NCBI GenBank assembly: GCA_963930655.1
Contig: OZ005608.1
Location: 9,672,001-9,736,000 of the forward strand
DNA length: 64,000 nt
Source: Myrica gale
Taxonomy: Eukaryota; Streptophyta; Magnoliopsida; Fagales; Myricaceae
Reading direction: 5' to 3'
Numbering within the stretch: the first letter of the stretch is position 1; every line of letters starts with the position of its first letter. Below are positions 1-9,910 of the stretch, piece after piece. Position numbers and translations under genes: made by a program. The notes below the pieces were generated by a model. It was given only the letters and a program-made list of their open reading frames with translations. It made no database searches and was not told where the DNA came from.

Positions 1-1422
1 TGCAGTTGGGGTTTTCCCGTCCGGACGAATTTTAAGACATGTGGCCCAATTAAATTTGACCGTATTAAATGACAAACGTCAAATCATTTAAAATAGTTCA
101 AAACATTAAATGTATCCGGACAAACAGACCACGTTCGGACAGTCTTGTCCTGATATTGTGCAATGTGGAAGCACACATTTGGCTGAATAAATATCATGAT
201 CCTTCCAGACACTTAGTCCACCTGTCCGGACAGTACAACTGTTTTCAAATGTCGTCCTCATTAAACATGTAAAAATCATTCCCAAACCATTCAAAATTAA
301 CTAGAAACGTACACATTTAACAACATGAACTTATTTTTCAAGATTCATAGCATATTCAAATCAAAATACATGAAATCAAAATCAAAGCATAAAAAATACA
401 AAAACAAAGTTTCATGGGTTAAAATGCAATAAGAAACATACTTGTAGTATGTATAGGCTAGAAAATATGAGGTGCACAGAGGAAATGAGGAGATGCGAGA
501 TTAGAGAAAACGTGAAGAGATTTTGTGAGTTTGTAAAAATGTGAGAAAATGAGGGTTGGAAGGGTGTAATAATCCAATGAATGTTCGAACGCGTTCGAAC
601 GATCGTTAAAAAAACCGTCAGAAACAGTTCGTTAAAAATTCTTCTTCTTGTCTTTTGAGATGCATAATTACTTATCAAAGTTTTGTATTAAATAGCTCTT
701 TTTTAGATTGAATTAAGTTTTTAGTTTTTTTTTTAAGTTTTCATATCCAATTCGTATTTTCTATTAGACATATTAGATATCTGAAAATTATACTAAACAA
801 GAAAATAATAACTACAATGAACACAAATTTAAAATAAAACAATACAATATTCAATTTAATCTCAAATTCTCAATTTTCTCCAATAAACTAATGATAACTA
901 TAATAAATATAAAATAAAAAGTATAAAACTGAAGTGTAAAGTTTAAAAGTTGAAAGGTTAGAATAATAGCTCTAAATATAATATTTTAAATCAACAATTG
1001 AGAAGTTAGCTAAAGAATACTACTTTCAGGATAGAAAATAAGGAAAAGTCGGTGAAGAGAATTATGCATTCATTGCATCCAATGAGAATTTCAAAAAGTT
1101 TAAAGGAGTTAATTTTGAGACTTCTTTTTTGTTAAGTTAAAATGTTGAACATAAAATATTGGGGCCTTCCTATTTTGAACATAAATTGTCGCCTATTTAT
1201 TGTAGCTACGATTTTTCAACTTACAGCGACGTTCAATTGTTGCCTCGCTATAGTCCAATTTTTCTTGTTAAGCTTATTGAAAATAAGAATACAGAAAATT
1301 CATAACACAGAATTTAGAATGCAAAGTCAAGAGTAGAGAAGGAATTGTATGTATAACATAGAAATTACTGAAAGCATTCAAATGTAGTTAAATTCTCATT
1401 GGACTAAAAGGGAGTCTTCAAT
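1..1422. other. Intergenic DNA, no gene recognised
   Basis: No convincing coding region is visible. The first 250 bases carry several palindromic TCCGGA sites (about 19, 114 and 224) plus a related TTCGGACAG at about 133. Two TTCGAACG copies sit close together near 585-602. The rest is AT-rich. Such spaced palindromes often belong to decayed transposon ends, but no element boundary could be fixed here. Confidence 0.5.
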
Positions 1423-1786
1423 ATTTCTCGCAGTGGCGGATCCAGGATCGATTTTTACGGGGTCGAACTTTACATGCAAAATAACAAGAATTTTTTTTTC
1501 TTCGTAATGCAAACAATTTTCTTAAAATTACAATATCGAAAATTAAATACTAAAAACATTAAAAATAATAGAATTATGGCCACGGGTTGAAAAAGACCTC
1601 TGATCAAGTACTCCCTACGAACTTAATCTCTAATTCTAACATCATATTCTTCAATAGGTTTACCACATACTTATCTATTATCTAAACAAAATAAAACAAA
1701 ATGAACACAATCAATCAACAATTTCACAAACCAATTCAAAATATGAAAACAATTTCACAAACCAATTCAAATTATCATACCTTATA

Positions 1787-2133
1787 GGTCTTGTTTAGCA
1801 TGTCAAAAAATTTCATATTTCAAATTTTTAGGACTTTTATGGGGTTTGTGAATAGTTGGTGGAAAATTTGAAGGTTGTTTGGTAGGATATTGAGTTTTAT
1901 TGGAGTTTGTGAAAAAGTGTATATAAGATTAGTTAATAGAGTTTTTATATCAAGTTTTATGGGGTTTGTGAAAAAATGTAGATGGGAAGAGTTGATGAAG
2001 ATTTTCAGAACCGAAAAACTAAAAATTTTGTTGACCAAAATTTTAAGATTTTTTATTTAGTTGAGAAAGTTTTGGAAATTCAAAACATTCACTAAAAAGA
2101 GAGAACTTTTAGTGTTGCTAAACAAGAGCTAAG
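1787..2133. mobile_element. MITE-like insertion nested in the hAT element
   Basis: The left edge contains GGTCTTGTTTAGCA and the right edge, on the minus strand, GCTCTTGTTTAGCA, giving an imperfect 14-bp terminal inverted repeat. The interior is AT-rich with repeated copies of a TTTTATGGGGTTTGTGA-like word near 1834 and 1953. A TA dinucleotide flanks each side, but a true target duplication cannot be told from chance. The superfamily is not settled (PIF/Harbinger or mariner type). Confidence 0.5.
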
Positions 2134-2634
2134 CCTAATATCTCATTTGCAGTACGTTTCCTGACAAAATGGCCACTTGCACATTCAAGGTTACACAACA
2201 CAAATGGGGCTGGTTCACCCTTAAGTAAGACATCTACAACCGGATATTGCACAGAAGTAATCTAGTGACATGGAAGAGTAAGAAGAAAATTGTGATTGCA
2301 CATGCTTATATATTCGTTGACATTGTCTCACTAGTCGCTACCAGCGCATTTGCAAGAGTTAGGAAAAGACCAAACAAACCAAAACGTAAATGCCGTTTAA
2401 AAGAAATTGTTTTTTATGTAGCAATAAAAATAAATTGAAAATTAGAGTACTACACATTGAACGCAGTCCGCTACTGCCAAATGACTTTATCGAAGGGGCA
2501 AGTCTTAGTTGGCAAATCACGTCACGTCACGTAGTTATGTTTCAGCTTCTGCAGGACAATTTTTTGATGCTGCTCAGCGTTAGGCTTTCTATATATTAAA
2601 CTGACATGATTGCGCCTCACAACCAACGCTGTAG

Positions 2635-2795
2635 TTAGAAGAAAAAATACACGTAGTTTTTTTCCCCAGGCGATGCAACAGGTGGCGACGCGGTCACGCG
2701 GCCCTGGCAACTTGGAGTTAGAAGCAAAAATACATGTAGTTTTTTTTTTTCAGGCGATTCAATGGGTGGCGGCCGCCCAGGGCCGCCACCCCTGG
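2635..2795. repeat. Two-unit tandem repeat, period 83 bp
   Basis: A unit starting TTAGAAG/A at 2635 recurs at 2718. Both contain a TACA(C/T)GTAG word, a T-rich run and AGGCGAT(G/T)CAA, followed by a GC-rich stretch. It lies just inside the right end of the hAT element and so is probably subterminal sequence of that element. Confidence 0.7.
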
Positions 2796-2865
2796 ATCCG
2801 CCTCTGATTTCTCGGAGATCCTTCGTGCGAATAGTCACATGATACTACATGACAGATTACAGGAA

Positions 2866-3375
2866 AAAAGATGTAATTTTTTTCTTCTTCTTCTCATATT
2901 TATCAAATCCCTAAGAGATTGCCGGTGCTATTTTCAAACTGCGTACGTCATCGCCCATGTTAATTCGAGGCTTACGAAGAGATACCTTCCGCGCGGCAGC
3001 TTCAAGTCATATAATATAGGTGTGAATGGGTAACCTGGGGAGTGGGAACCATTCCAAGCTTCAACACATGAACTAGCCCATGCTGTATTTATCCAAAGTA
3101 TAGAAAAACTCTTGATATCTTCAAACTGAAAAGGACAAATTTGCTACCCAGAATTTTGTTGAACCACCGCCTTACACATGCAGGTTGCAACATAAGTCTT
3201 AATGGGATAAGTCCCATGGACTTTTATGCAGGACGACTTTTCCATGCACGTTTCTTCTCAATGATCTGCAACGTACCCACGGTACCATATCTATAAATAC
3301 CACTCCATGGCCATAGAGCAAACAACAAATACAAACACAAGTTATAAACTTTAGAAGCTAGCTCAGAAATATTTG
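2866..3375 (+). repeat. Kunitz upstream region, copied in two pieces elsewhere
   Basis: The stretch 2866-3110 is similar to 5155-5377 (shared words AGGTGTGAATGGGTAACCT and CCATTCCAAGCTTCAA). The stretch 3130-3375 is similar to about 13100-13395 (shared words GACAAATTTGCTACC and ACAAGTTATAAACTT). Together these two pieces form a second copy of this upstream region, now separated by about 7.7 kb of inserted DNA. Confidence 0.85.
3292..3299 (+). promoter_or_regulatory. TATA box of the Kunitz gene
   Basis: TATAAATA lies 117 bases upstream of the ATG at 3416, a normal distance for a plant gene with a leader of about 90 bases. The same TATA context is kept in the duplicated promoter at about 13325, which supports it as the working core promoter. 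Confidence 0.75.
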
Positions 3376-3415
3376 TTTCCTTAACAAGTTCATTTGTTGT
3401 GCGATAATACTAAAG

Positions 3416-4036
3416 ATGAAGTTGATGGGATTGATTGGATATTTTAGCTGCATATGGTTAGTCATGGCCATTTCAGCAGTAGCCCAGCCATCCTCCTCCC
3501 CCGCTCCTGTGCTCGACAGTGCGGGACGTCCTCTTCAACGTGGTGTAGAATACTACATCAATCCTGCCATTACTGACAACGGCGGTCGTTTCACCTTGAT
3601 TGATCGAAACGGCTCGTGCCCATTCTACGTTGGGCAGGAGAACGTCTCGGGGTTGGACGGCTTCCCGGTCATCTTCACGCCTTTCGACGAGAACGAGACA
3701 GTGATAAGGGAGAACAACGACTTCAGGGTCGTATTCTCAGCATCCACAATTTGTGTGCAGTCGACTGCATGGAAGGTGGGCGAGACTGACCCGGAGACAA
3801 ACAGGAGACTCATCGTCACTGGAGAAGACCAAAGCCGGCTAAGCACTGGTAATTACTTCCGGATCGCTGCATCTGCAGCCGGAGATGGTATCTATGAGAT
3901 TCAATGGTGTCCTACTGATGTCTGTCCCACTTGCAAGTTTAGATGCGGAACCGCTGGTGGTTTGGTGGAGAATGGGAAGAGATTGTTGGCCTTGGATGGA
4001 AGTGTGCTTCCCGTTACCTTTGAAAGGAAAGCTTGA
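3416..4036 (+). CDS. Kunitz-type protease inhibitor, miraculin-like
   Basis: A single-exon 206-aa protein of the soybean-trypsin-inhibitor (Kunitz, I3) family, which in plants is secreted or vacuolar and mostly blocks serine proteases. Residues 1-23 form a signal peptide ending at Ala-Val-Ala. The family signature begins at residues 32-48 (V-L-D-x-x-G-x-x-L ... Y-Y-I). Mature cysteines are at 68, 113, 165, 170, 173 and 177; the C-terminal block CPTDVCPTCKFRCG is typical of miraculin-like members and differs from soybean inhibitor. Length matches the family and intronless genes are usual for it. The expected reactive loop (about residues 88-104) is acidic and has no obvious Arg/Lys-Ile P1 pair, so trypsin inhibition is not assured. 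A good TATA box lies upstream. The start is the first ATG after the leader and gives a clean signal peptide. Confidence 0.93.
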   Translation: MKLMGLIGYFSCIWLVMAISAVAQPSSSPAPVLDSAGRPLQRGVEYYINPAITDNGGRFTLIDRNGSCPFYVGQENVSGLDGFPVIFTPFDENETVIRENNDFRVVFSASTICVQSTAWKVGETDPETNRRLIVTGEDQSRLSTGNYFRIAASAAGDGIYEIQWCPTDVCPTCKFRCGTAGGLVENGKRLLALDGSVLPVTFERKA

Positions 4037-4389
4037 ATTTGTAATTAGCACTTCTTATTAAAAAATGGAGTATCGTTTCTGTAAGCTGCGATCCAGTAGC
4101 TAATAGTAAATAATTGGATCGAGTTAGCTCCTCCCAATAATAAATAACAGCTGATCAGGCATATCATCATGACTTTTGTAAGTTCTTTGAAAATTGTGCT
4201 TTTATTTTGTGGAAAAGAAAATGAAATGTTCTCATTGGATAAGAATATATATGTCCCTCCTATTGTCCTTGTCAACACGTACATTAGGCGGCTATATTTG
4301 GGAACCGGTTTTGGCTCCGATTAAACATAATCCCCATTTGGTTATGGTCATAATCCAAGGCATGAACTTATCTCACTGCCCAGTACATA

Positions 4390-4484
4390 AGAGAATCCTC
4401 TTCCTGTCAAAGAGGTGAAAATTATCAAGGCTAGCTACCATTTGGCATGAACTTATAGACAATTAGGAACTCACCTCTGTCATA
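4390..4484 (-). pseudogene. Scrap of a lectin receptor kinase gene
   Basis: About 95 bases match the kinase region of the receptor kinase at 15322-17298 (there about 15988-16065), sharing words such as CAAAGAGGTGAAAAT, TTTGGCATGAACT and TAGACAATTA. It has small insertions and no usable frame. It follows the Kunitz gene by about 350 bases, in the same relative orientation as the other kinase copies. This suggests a former Kunitz-LecRK pair whose kinase was mostly lost. Confidence 0.8.
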
Positions 4485-4659
4485 GCTGACTCGTCAACAT
4501 TTGGAAAGCGAATTATTAAATGTCTCTATGAATGGTTAACCATATATGATATGGGTTTCTTCTTTTGCTATTCTTAGGACTTTTCTTTTAATTCGTTACT
4601 ATCTTTAACACGCGTTAGGGTCATGACCATGATCATTTCTTGCATAAGGATCCACTGAC

Positions 4660-4841
4660 GGGTAGGGATTTCATCCTAATTAAGGATTCCATCCTAAGAT
4701 GTTATAAGGAGGGACATGATTTAATGACACCTTATTAATGAAATGAGATAAAGAGAACTTAACTCAGCCATTAGTTTGTTATTTTAAATCCTGACCCCTC
4801 CTTATAACATCTTAGAATAGAATCCTTAGGATGGAAGCACC
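4660..4841. mobile_element. Mutator-type MITE with 9-bp target duplication
   Basis: This 182-bp element has inverted repeats of about 50 bases: AAGATGTTATAAGGAGGG on the left (about 4697-4714) is mirrored on the right at about 4797-4814. It is flanked by a perfect 9-bp direct repeat TCCACTGAC (4651-4659 and 4842-4850). Long inverted repeats with a 9-bp duplication are typical of non-autonomous Mutator-like elements. Confidence 0.85.
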
Positions 4842-4850
4842 TCCACTGAC

Positions 4851-5488
4851 ATGCGGTTCATGAGATGGCTTTAAGCAGGATGCATGTCAAGTGGCATTAA
4901 GTTGGAGTTCAATTTCTGGTCTTTCTCATTTGGAGTTTGAGAACAGAAAATGCCAATCAAAACATCGCTCCAAGTATCATTTCTGCGATTGGAGTGCAAC
5001 CAATTACAAAATTACAAGCTGCAAGGAACTCCTTGCGGTTAACAACACCACGGCATACCTACTATATTGTGATTTGTGGCCGACAGAGGATGGTTCTGAA
5101 ATTCAAGTCAATCCCATAGGTGCTAGTCGCCAAGTTTGAAATCAGCTTGTACGGAAACAAGGACGTAATTTTTTTTTTCTTTCTTGCCTTCAGATTTATC
5201 AAATCCCTACGAGTTTGCCGGTGCTCTTTTCAGACCACGTCACCACACATCGTTTAGGCTAACGAAGAGGTTCCAATTCAGAGTTCCTTATACATAGGTG
5301 TGAATGGGTAACCTCGGAGACCATTCCAAGCTTCAAAATAAGTGGCCCAGCTGTATTTATCCAAAGTCGAAAATTAAACTATTGGTGGATGGGTGGGAGG
5401 TTTGACATCTTCGCAACTATTTAAGCTAAGGGGGCTGAACATCGCAAGAATTGAGAAGTCCTCAATGGAATTGAATGGGGTGGGAAAT
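4851..5488. other. Flanking DNA with second copy of a Kunitz upstream segment
   Basis: An 82-codon open frame (4891-5139, +) has no recognisable family and is probably fortuitous. Bases 5155-5377 repeat the far-upstream Kunitz sequence found at 2866-3110. The similarity stops near 5385 and its continuation is found near 13100, on the far side of the CACTA-like element. Confidence 0.7.
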
Positions 5489-5850
5489 TCTACAAAAAAA
5501 AAAGGCTACAACAGCGGTCGGAAAACCGCTGGCAAAAGCCTAAAAAACGCCGCTAGACTTTTATCAGCTGTTTTTTACCAGCGTTTTCCGACCGCTGCCT
5601 TTTCTCCGTCGGGAATGCCTTCAAAAATGTTTTTCAAAAACGCTGGTGATTCCCTACCTTTTAACATCGGTTTTTTAGCGGCGTTTTAAAAAAGCGCTGG
5701 CGTTTCCCCGCTTTTAGCAACGGTTGTTTAGCAGCGTTTTTAAAAACGCTGGCGTTTCTCCTGATTTATAATAGCATTTTTAGCGGCGTTTTTAAAAACG
5801 CTGGCATTTTCCCTGCCTGCTATAGGCCAAAACCGCTGTTATAAGTAATT
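5489..5850. repeat. Left subterminal repeat array of the CACTA-like element
   Basis: Repeated 15-30 base units mix CGCTGG(C/T)(A/G)TTTCCC, AGCGGCGTTTTT and AAAAACGCTGG words in both orientations, so the stretch can fold into many hairpins. In CACTA elements such arrays are transposase-binding sites. This is inferred from structure only. Confidence 0.8.
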
Positions 5851-6249
5851 TTTTCATACATTTTCTTGTACATGCTTTTTTAATCGGTAATTCAAATTTA
5901 TTTTAATAATTATAATTAATTAAATGTAAAAAATTAAAGAACAAGAATAATAAAACAAAATATATTTCATCATTTATTAATAATATTTTACAACAAAGAC
6001 AAGAATCTCTACAAGTGATCTAAAAAGTAACAAATTTCTAATCTAAAATAACAATAAGCAAGAACTAACTATAATATTCAAATACAACACAATAAGCAAT
6101 GATCAATTAAAATCTTACTCCTTTGACACATCGACGTCCTCTTGAATTCCCAATCAGCCCTAAATGTACCAAATGAGGAAAAGATTAGTTAACCTCACTG
6201 GGAAACAATAAAGAATATGACAATAGGAAATGCTTAACCATAAATGTAC

Positions 6250-7523
6250 CAAAATGAGGAAGAGATTAGACGCATAGAGCATGACATTGTTTGGACGATA
6301 GCAACAAGTGAGCCTGAAAGAGGGTGAAATCTAAGCAAATCAAACTTGGTAGACAAAAATGGTAGAGGGCTGCGGAGTGAACAAAGAATAGACCAATAGT
6401 AAGGCAGGTCATTTTTTTTCTTTTTTTTTTTTCTGTAAGCATAAGGCAAGGCAATTCACTATAAAATAGGTGAGGCTAGGTTTTGAACATATGATATAAA
6501 CCCTGTTGATTATACAACAAAGAATGACTTGTGTACCAAACCATGCACATCACATCCAATAACCAGCCTCGCACAGAGGAATGCTAAAAGAACAAAGACA
6601 ACAATTAGCATCACTCTGCCAAGGGGGAAAAATCTAATGGCAGCAACATAGGTTAATTATTTTCTGAATAGTACATGTATTTTCGAAATACAAAAAACTC
6701 ACCTTAAAAGCGTGTGCCAAAAGCACCTGAATAACTTCTATACCAATCTTTTTTATGATGCCTTTTGTGTTAGTACTATTTGTAAAGCACTTCACGGCTC
6801 CATTTAGTGTTGCATCCTCTGTAGAATCATTTGATCTCCGAGTGCGAACAGAAGGCTAGGGAAAATGGATATAATTAACCTCCTGAAGATGATATTATTA
6901 AAGCCAAAACTACATGACTTCAAGACAATCAAAGCCAGCAAACACCAAAGAAAAATATTTTCAGATAACTTAAATGGAGGCATAAACAATATGACAACTT
7001 ACTTTGGCTGTGTATTTCCAGAAATACTGCAAAATTATTTCTAGCTTCCATTTTGGATCATTGAAGACCTGCAAAGCTCGTTATTGGCACGAAAAACAAA
7101 CAATCAAAAGGATGCTCATCTCCTTAGTCGCTAGAAAGGAAGGAAACATGTACCTTTACAATTTCAAAAGAAACACTAATGATGCAATAAATAAAAGTCA
7201 TCTCATGCTATAGAAAAATTATGCCAACTTTGGATTTAAATATTCAGCCGAACTGTTCCTAAACCATCTAGAACAAGAACACTTTGGATGAATACCTGGA
7301 GATAAGGGCAAAAAATCTCTTTATTGTAAGTTAGTTCATCCAGAATTACCTCTACCATTGGGGTTCTGCATCGAATTCCGCTGCTGTAGTTACTTTCATC
7401 AAACAAGAGGCACACACACACACAATGAATGTCAACATATAAGAGATGTAACCTCACACCATCGGCTCTGGTAGTATGACCTTGCATATCAGCTTTCTTC
7501 TTTGACTTATCGAGCTCCATAAT
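6250..7523 (-). pseudogene. SNI1: Captured SNI1 gene fragment with introns
   Basis: Four exons join in one frame with GT-AG borders: 7523-7453 (I-MELDKSKKKADM...ADGVR), 7365-7296 (TPMVEVILDELTYNKE...LQ), 7068-7003 (VFNDPKWKLEIILQYF...) and 6855-6703 (PSVRTRRSNDST...LLAHAFK). A fifth, frameshifted exon probably starts at 6313. The joined product closely follows the C-terminal part of plant SNI1 (Suppressor of NPR1, Inducible 1; linked to the SMC5/6 complex), a repressor of systemic acquired resistance. The N-terminal half and the end of the gene are missing. The first donor is GTTACA, so splicing there may be weak. It sits inside a transposon and is best read as a captured, incomplete copy. 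The identification rests on remembered similarity to Arabidopsis SNI1. Confidence 0.82.
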
Positions 7524-7610
7524 CTAAATGTCAAAATATTGGAGCCCATGGTGACACTCTTATATGTTCCATAATCTAAATGTCAAAATATTGGAGCTCC
7601 ATAATCTAAA
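7518..7610. repeat. Short tandem duplication upstream of SNI1 exon
   Basis: The word CCATAATCTAAATGTCAAAA followed by TATTGGAGC occurs at 7518 and 7570, with a third partial copy at about 7600. It duplicates the splice acceptor of the first SNI1 exon fragment, so it arose after or during capture. Confidence 0.75.
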
Positions 7611-7825
7611 TCTCCAAACATCATCGAGATGAGAAGTAAGAGCCAAACTTCTCAACAACTAACCAAAATTCAGGAAAAGAAAGAATAACTCGATACTAAT
7701 GATCAATGTAAGAAAACTTGCATTCCAGAACTCCATCCCATGTTATTTATACCACCATTTCAACCGAAACAGTAAGTAAAGTTCCCCACACCAAAACACA
7801 TCGACAAGTTGGTGAAAATACTAAC

Positions 7826-7947
7826 CAAAACCAGGATTCTCTCTGAGCCCACACAATTCTACTATGATAGGTTGCAATTGTTGTTACAAGATCATATTCC
7901 CGAAGAAAAAAATCAGGTTCATCACAAGGTGCTTGCACAGGGAAATT
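7826..7947 (-). pseudogene. Unidentified captured exon
   Basis: A 122-base open exon is bounded by CCTTAG (acceptor, just above 7947) and GTTAGT (donor, just below 7826). It encodes about 40 residues including VQAPCDEPDFFLREYDL and VTTIATYHSRIVWAQRES. Its codon-like composition and splice borders suggest a real gene fragment, like its neighbours. I do not recognise the family. It lies between the NRAMP and SNI1 fragments on the same strand and may belong to a fourth source gene. Confidence 0.5.
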
Positions 7948-8139
7948 CTAAGGAATCAAACTAATGGAAAATGAAGACATTTTGAAAAGTAATACCACCA
8001 TACGGAATTCTCTTATCAAATTCTGAAAATTAATTAACAGTATGGAGACATTTTGACTGTAGCATTATAATAAAAAATAAAAACAGAGAAAGAGAAAGAA
8101 GAAAGTTCAAAACTTGTCAGCTAAATGAAAAATGTTTAC

Positions 8140-8355
8140 TTTGATGCCTCGAACAGATCACGGTATCTTCCTAGAGAGCACCAATGCTGAATGAAGGAAG
8201 AGATTGTGCCTACAACAAGTATACAAAGTCACGGAAGATGAGAGCAATACGTAACGGGAGGAATATAATTTTGAAAAAGACATGAGAAACCTACGGCATA
8301 ACCATAGCACCAAGGAGTGAAATTGCAAGGCCAGCAGCACCATTTCCTTTGCATT
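8140..8355 (-). pseudogene. Captured NRAMP metal-transporter fragment
   Basis: Two exons are visible. The first (about 8353-8295) encodes GNGAAGLAISLLGAMVMP. The second (8209-8140) encodes HNLFLHSALVLSRKIP, a stop, then SVRGIK. The intron has GT-AG borders and the phase is kept across it. The joined peptide is the conserved core of plant NRAMP divalent-metal transporters, where the MPHN motif lies in a metal-binding transmembrane helix. A stop (TGA, 8160-8158) replaces the usual Arg after KIP (CGA to TGA). Only about 40 codons of a 500-residue protein are present, so it cannot make a transporter. Confidence 0.87.
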
Positions 8356-8868
8356 GACAACTTACAGCCATAAAGTCTATAAACAAAAAGCACACAGCCT
8401 CAGCACTTCACAAATGCAGACAACAAAAAGAACACAACCGCAAATCGCAGACCCCAAAAACCCGAACAACCATGAGAAGTGCAGAGGGAGAACTTCAAAT
8501 CCCACAGGAACAAACGACATTAAGCCTAAATCACGCACTCCAGGTCCCAATCGAAACACACAAATGCTTAAACAACCTCAATATTCTCCAAATTTCGATA
8601 CTTACAGGATTTCACAGGATTCTAGGAAATAGCTGCAAAAAGCTAATATTGCGCCCTTCAGTTCTCCAAAGGCAGAACAACCCTAACTTCACCGATGTTT
8701 TCAGACAAAACCAAGATCAATTAACCAAAATTAAACACTACTTAGCTTAGAAGAAAAATCATTTTGTCTCTCACTCCATCAAATAGAGACAAAAACTCGC
8801 TAAAAGATGTATATTTTCCCATTATTTTGTTTTTCAGCAACCATAAAGAGCCCAATCAAAGGCATTAC

Positions 8869-8990
8869 CTTCCAAGAATGCACACACTTGAGGGTGGACA
8901 AATCCCAAACCCTAATCTGACGACTGTGACCCGCGGAGAAGAGCAACCTGTCATTGGGGCTGAGCACCAAGGCCTCGACGCGAAATGGGA
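8869..8990 (-). pseudogene. Captured WD40 exon, UTP13/TORMOZ-like
   Basis: One exon encodes RVEALVLSPNDRLLFSAG followed by HSRQIRVWDLSTLKCVHSWK and ends at a GTAATG donor (8868-8863). It contains a clear WD40 repeat, with the WD pair in RVWDLSTLKC. The wording is closest to the N-terminal WD repeats of plant TORMOZ EMBRYO DEFECTIVE, the UTP13/TBL3 subunit of the small-subunit processome (from memory). The rest of the gene is absent. Confidence 0.7.
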
Positions 8991-9373
8991 AAAAAGGAAT
9001 TTCAAAGCTTTTAAAAGCATTTGGGAGGGGGGATTTGGGGATAGGCGGGAGAGGTGTAATTTGGCGCCTGTTCGTGAAAGAACAAATTTATAAACAATTT
9101 ATTTATTTATTTTTTTTCTAATTTGTACTTTTTCAAATTATATTTTCTAATTTGTGTTTTTAATAAATTCAAATCATTTGTAAATTATAATAGTATTTAA
9201 AATCAGTTGTACATTCTTTACAAGGAGGGGGAGGATGAGGGGCAGGTTGAAGAAACGATACCGTTTTAATTAAAAGTTTTTTTTTCTTAATTTGTAGTTT
9301 TTCCAAATTTTGAGTAAAATAGTTTATATTTTCTAATTATGTGTATTTAATAAATTAAAAGCAGTTTAAAATT

Positions 9374-9714
9374 TGGGAAATTTGCTTTTTAGTCCTTAGG
9401 TTTTGGGCCCTTTTTAATTTTAGTCCTTAACTTTCAACCTTCAAAATTTTAGTCCTTGAACTTTCATCTTTGTAAAATTTAGTCATTCCGTCAGTCTGCC
9501 GTCAATTTTTGTACCGGTCGACCGGTACATGTAGCGGTCGACCGCTTCATATACCGGTCGACCGGTACAAATTTGACGGCAAACTGACGGCAGACTGACG
9601 GAAGGATTAAATTTTACAAAAATGAAAATTCAAGGACTAAAATTTTGACCCTCTAAAATTCATGACTAAAAATGAAAAGGGATTAAAACCTAAGGACCAA
9701 AAAGTAAATTTCCC
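9374..9714. mobile_element. Foldback MITE with GGTCGACC palindromes
   Basis: The left edge GGGAAATTTGCTTTTTAGTC and the right edge (minus strand) GGGAAATTTACTTTTTGGTC form long inverted repeats. TTAAAATT flanks both sides (9366-9373 and 9715-9722) as an 8-bp target duplication. The centre carries three GGTCGACC palindromes (about 9516, 9533 and 9556). It is nested inside the CACTA-like element and is therefore younger than it. Confidence 0.8.
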
Positions 9715-9910
9715 TTAAAATTATAATAATATTTGAAAATCTTTATATTTAGTAATAATTTTATATTTAGAAAATACATAGCATATTATTTGTACATTCT
9801 TTTTATAACTAATGTAATAATTTTAATTAAAACAAGTTGATAGTAATAATATATAATATTTATAATTTAAAAATATCAACTATCATATCAACTATGACCA
9901 GATATTAAGT

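Larger units (their letters stand above)
1431..2806. mobile_element. Non-autonomous hAT element with 8-bp target duplication
   Basis: The left end reads CAGTGGCGGATCCAGG (1431-1446). The right end, read on the minus strand from 2806, is CAGAGGCGGATCCAGG, so 15 of 16 terminal bases match as inverted repeats. The element is flanked by a perfect 8-bp direct repeat ATTTCTCG (1423-1430 and 2807-2814). An 8-bp duplication with CAG-starting termini is the hallmark of the hAT superfamily. The 1376-bp interior has no transposase-like reading frame, so it would need a transposase from elsewhere. A smaller MITE-like unit (1787-2133) and a short tandem repeat lie inside it. Confidence 0.9.

Noticed and set aside
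4891-5139. An 82-codon plus frame after the Kunitz gene
   Set aside because: No signal peptide, domain or conserved cysteine pattern; the 5' end overlaps the flank of a MITE insertion.
8354-9093. Plus-strand frames of 92-109 codons in the CACTA-like interior
   Set aside because: They are antisense shadows of the captured NRAMP and WD40 exons and of AT-rich filler.
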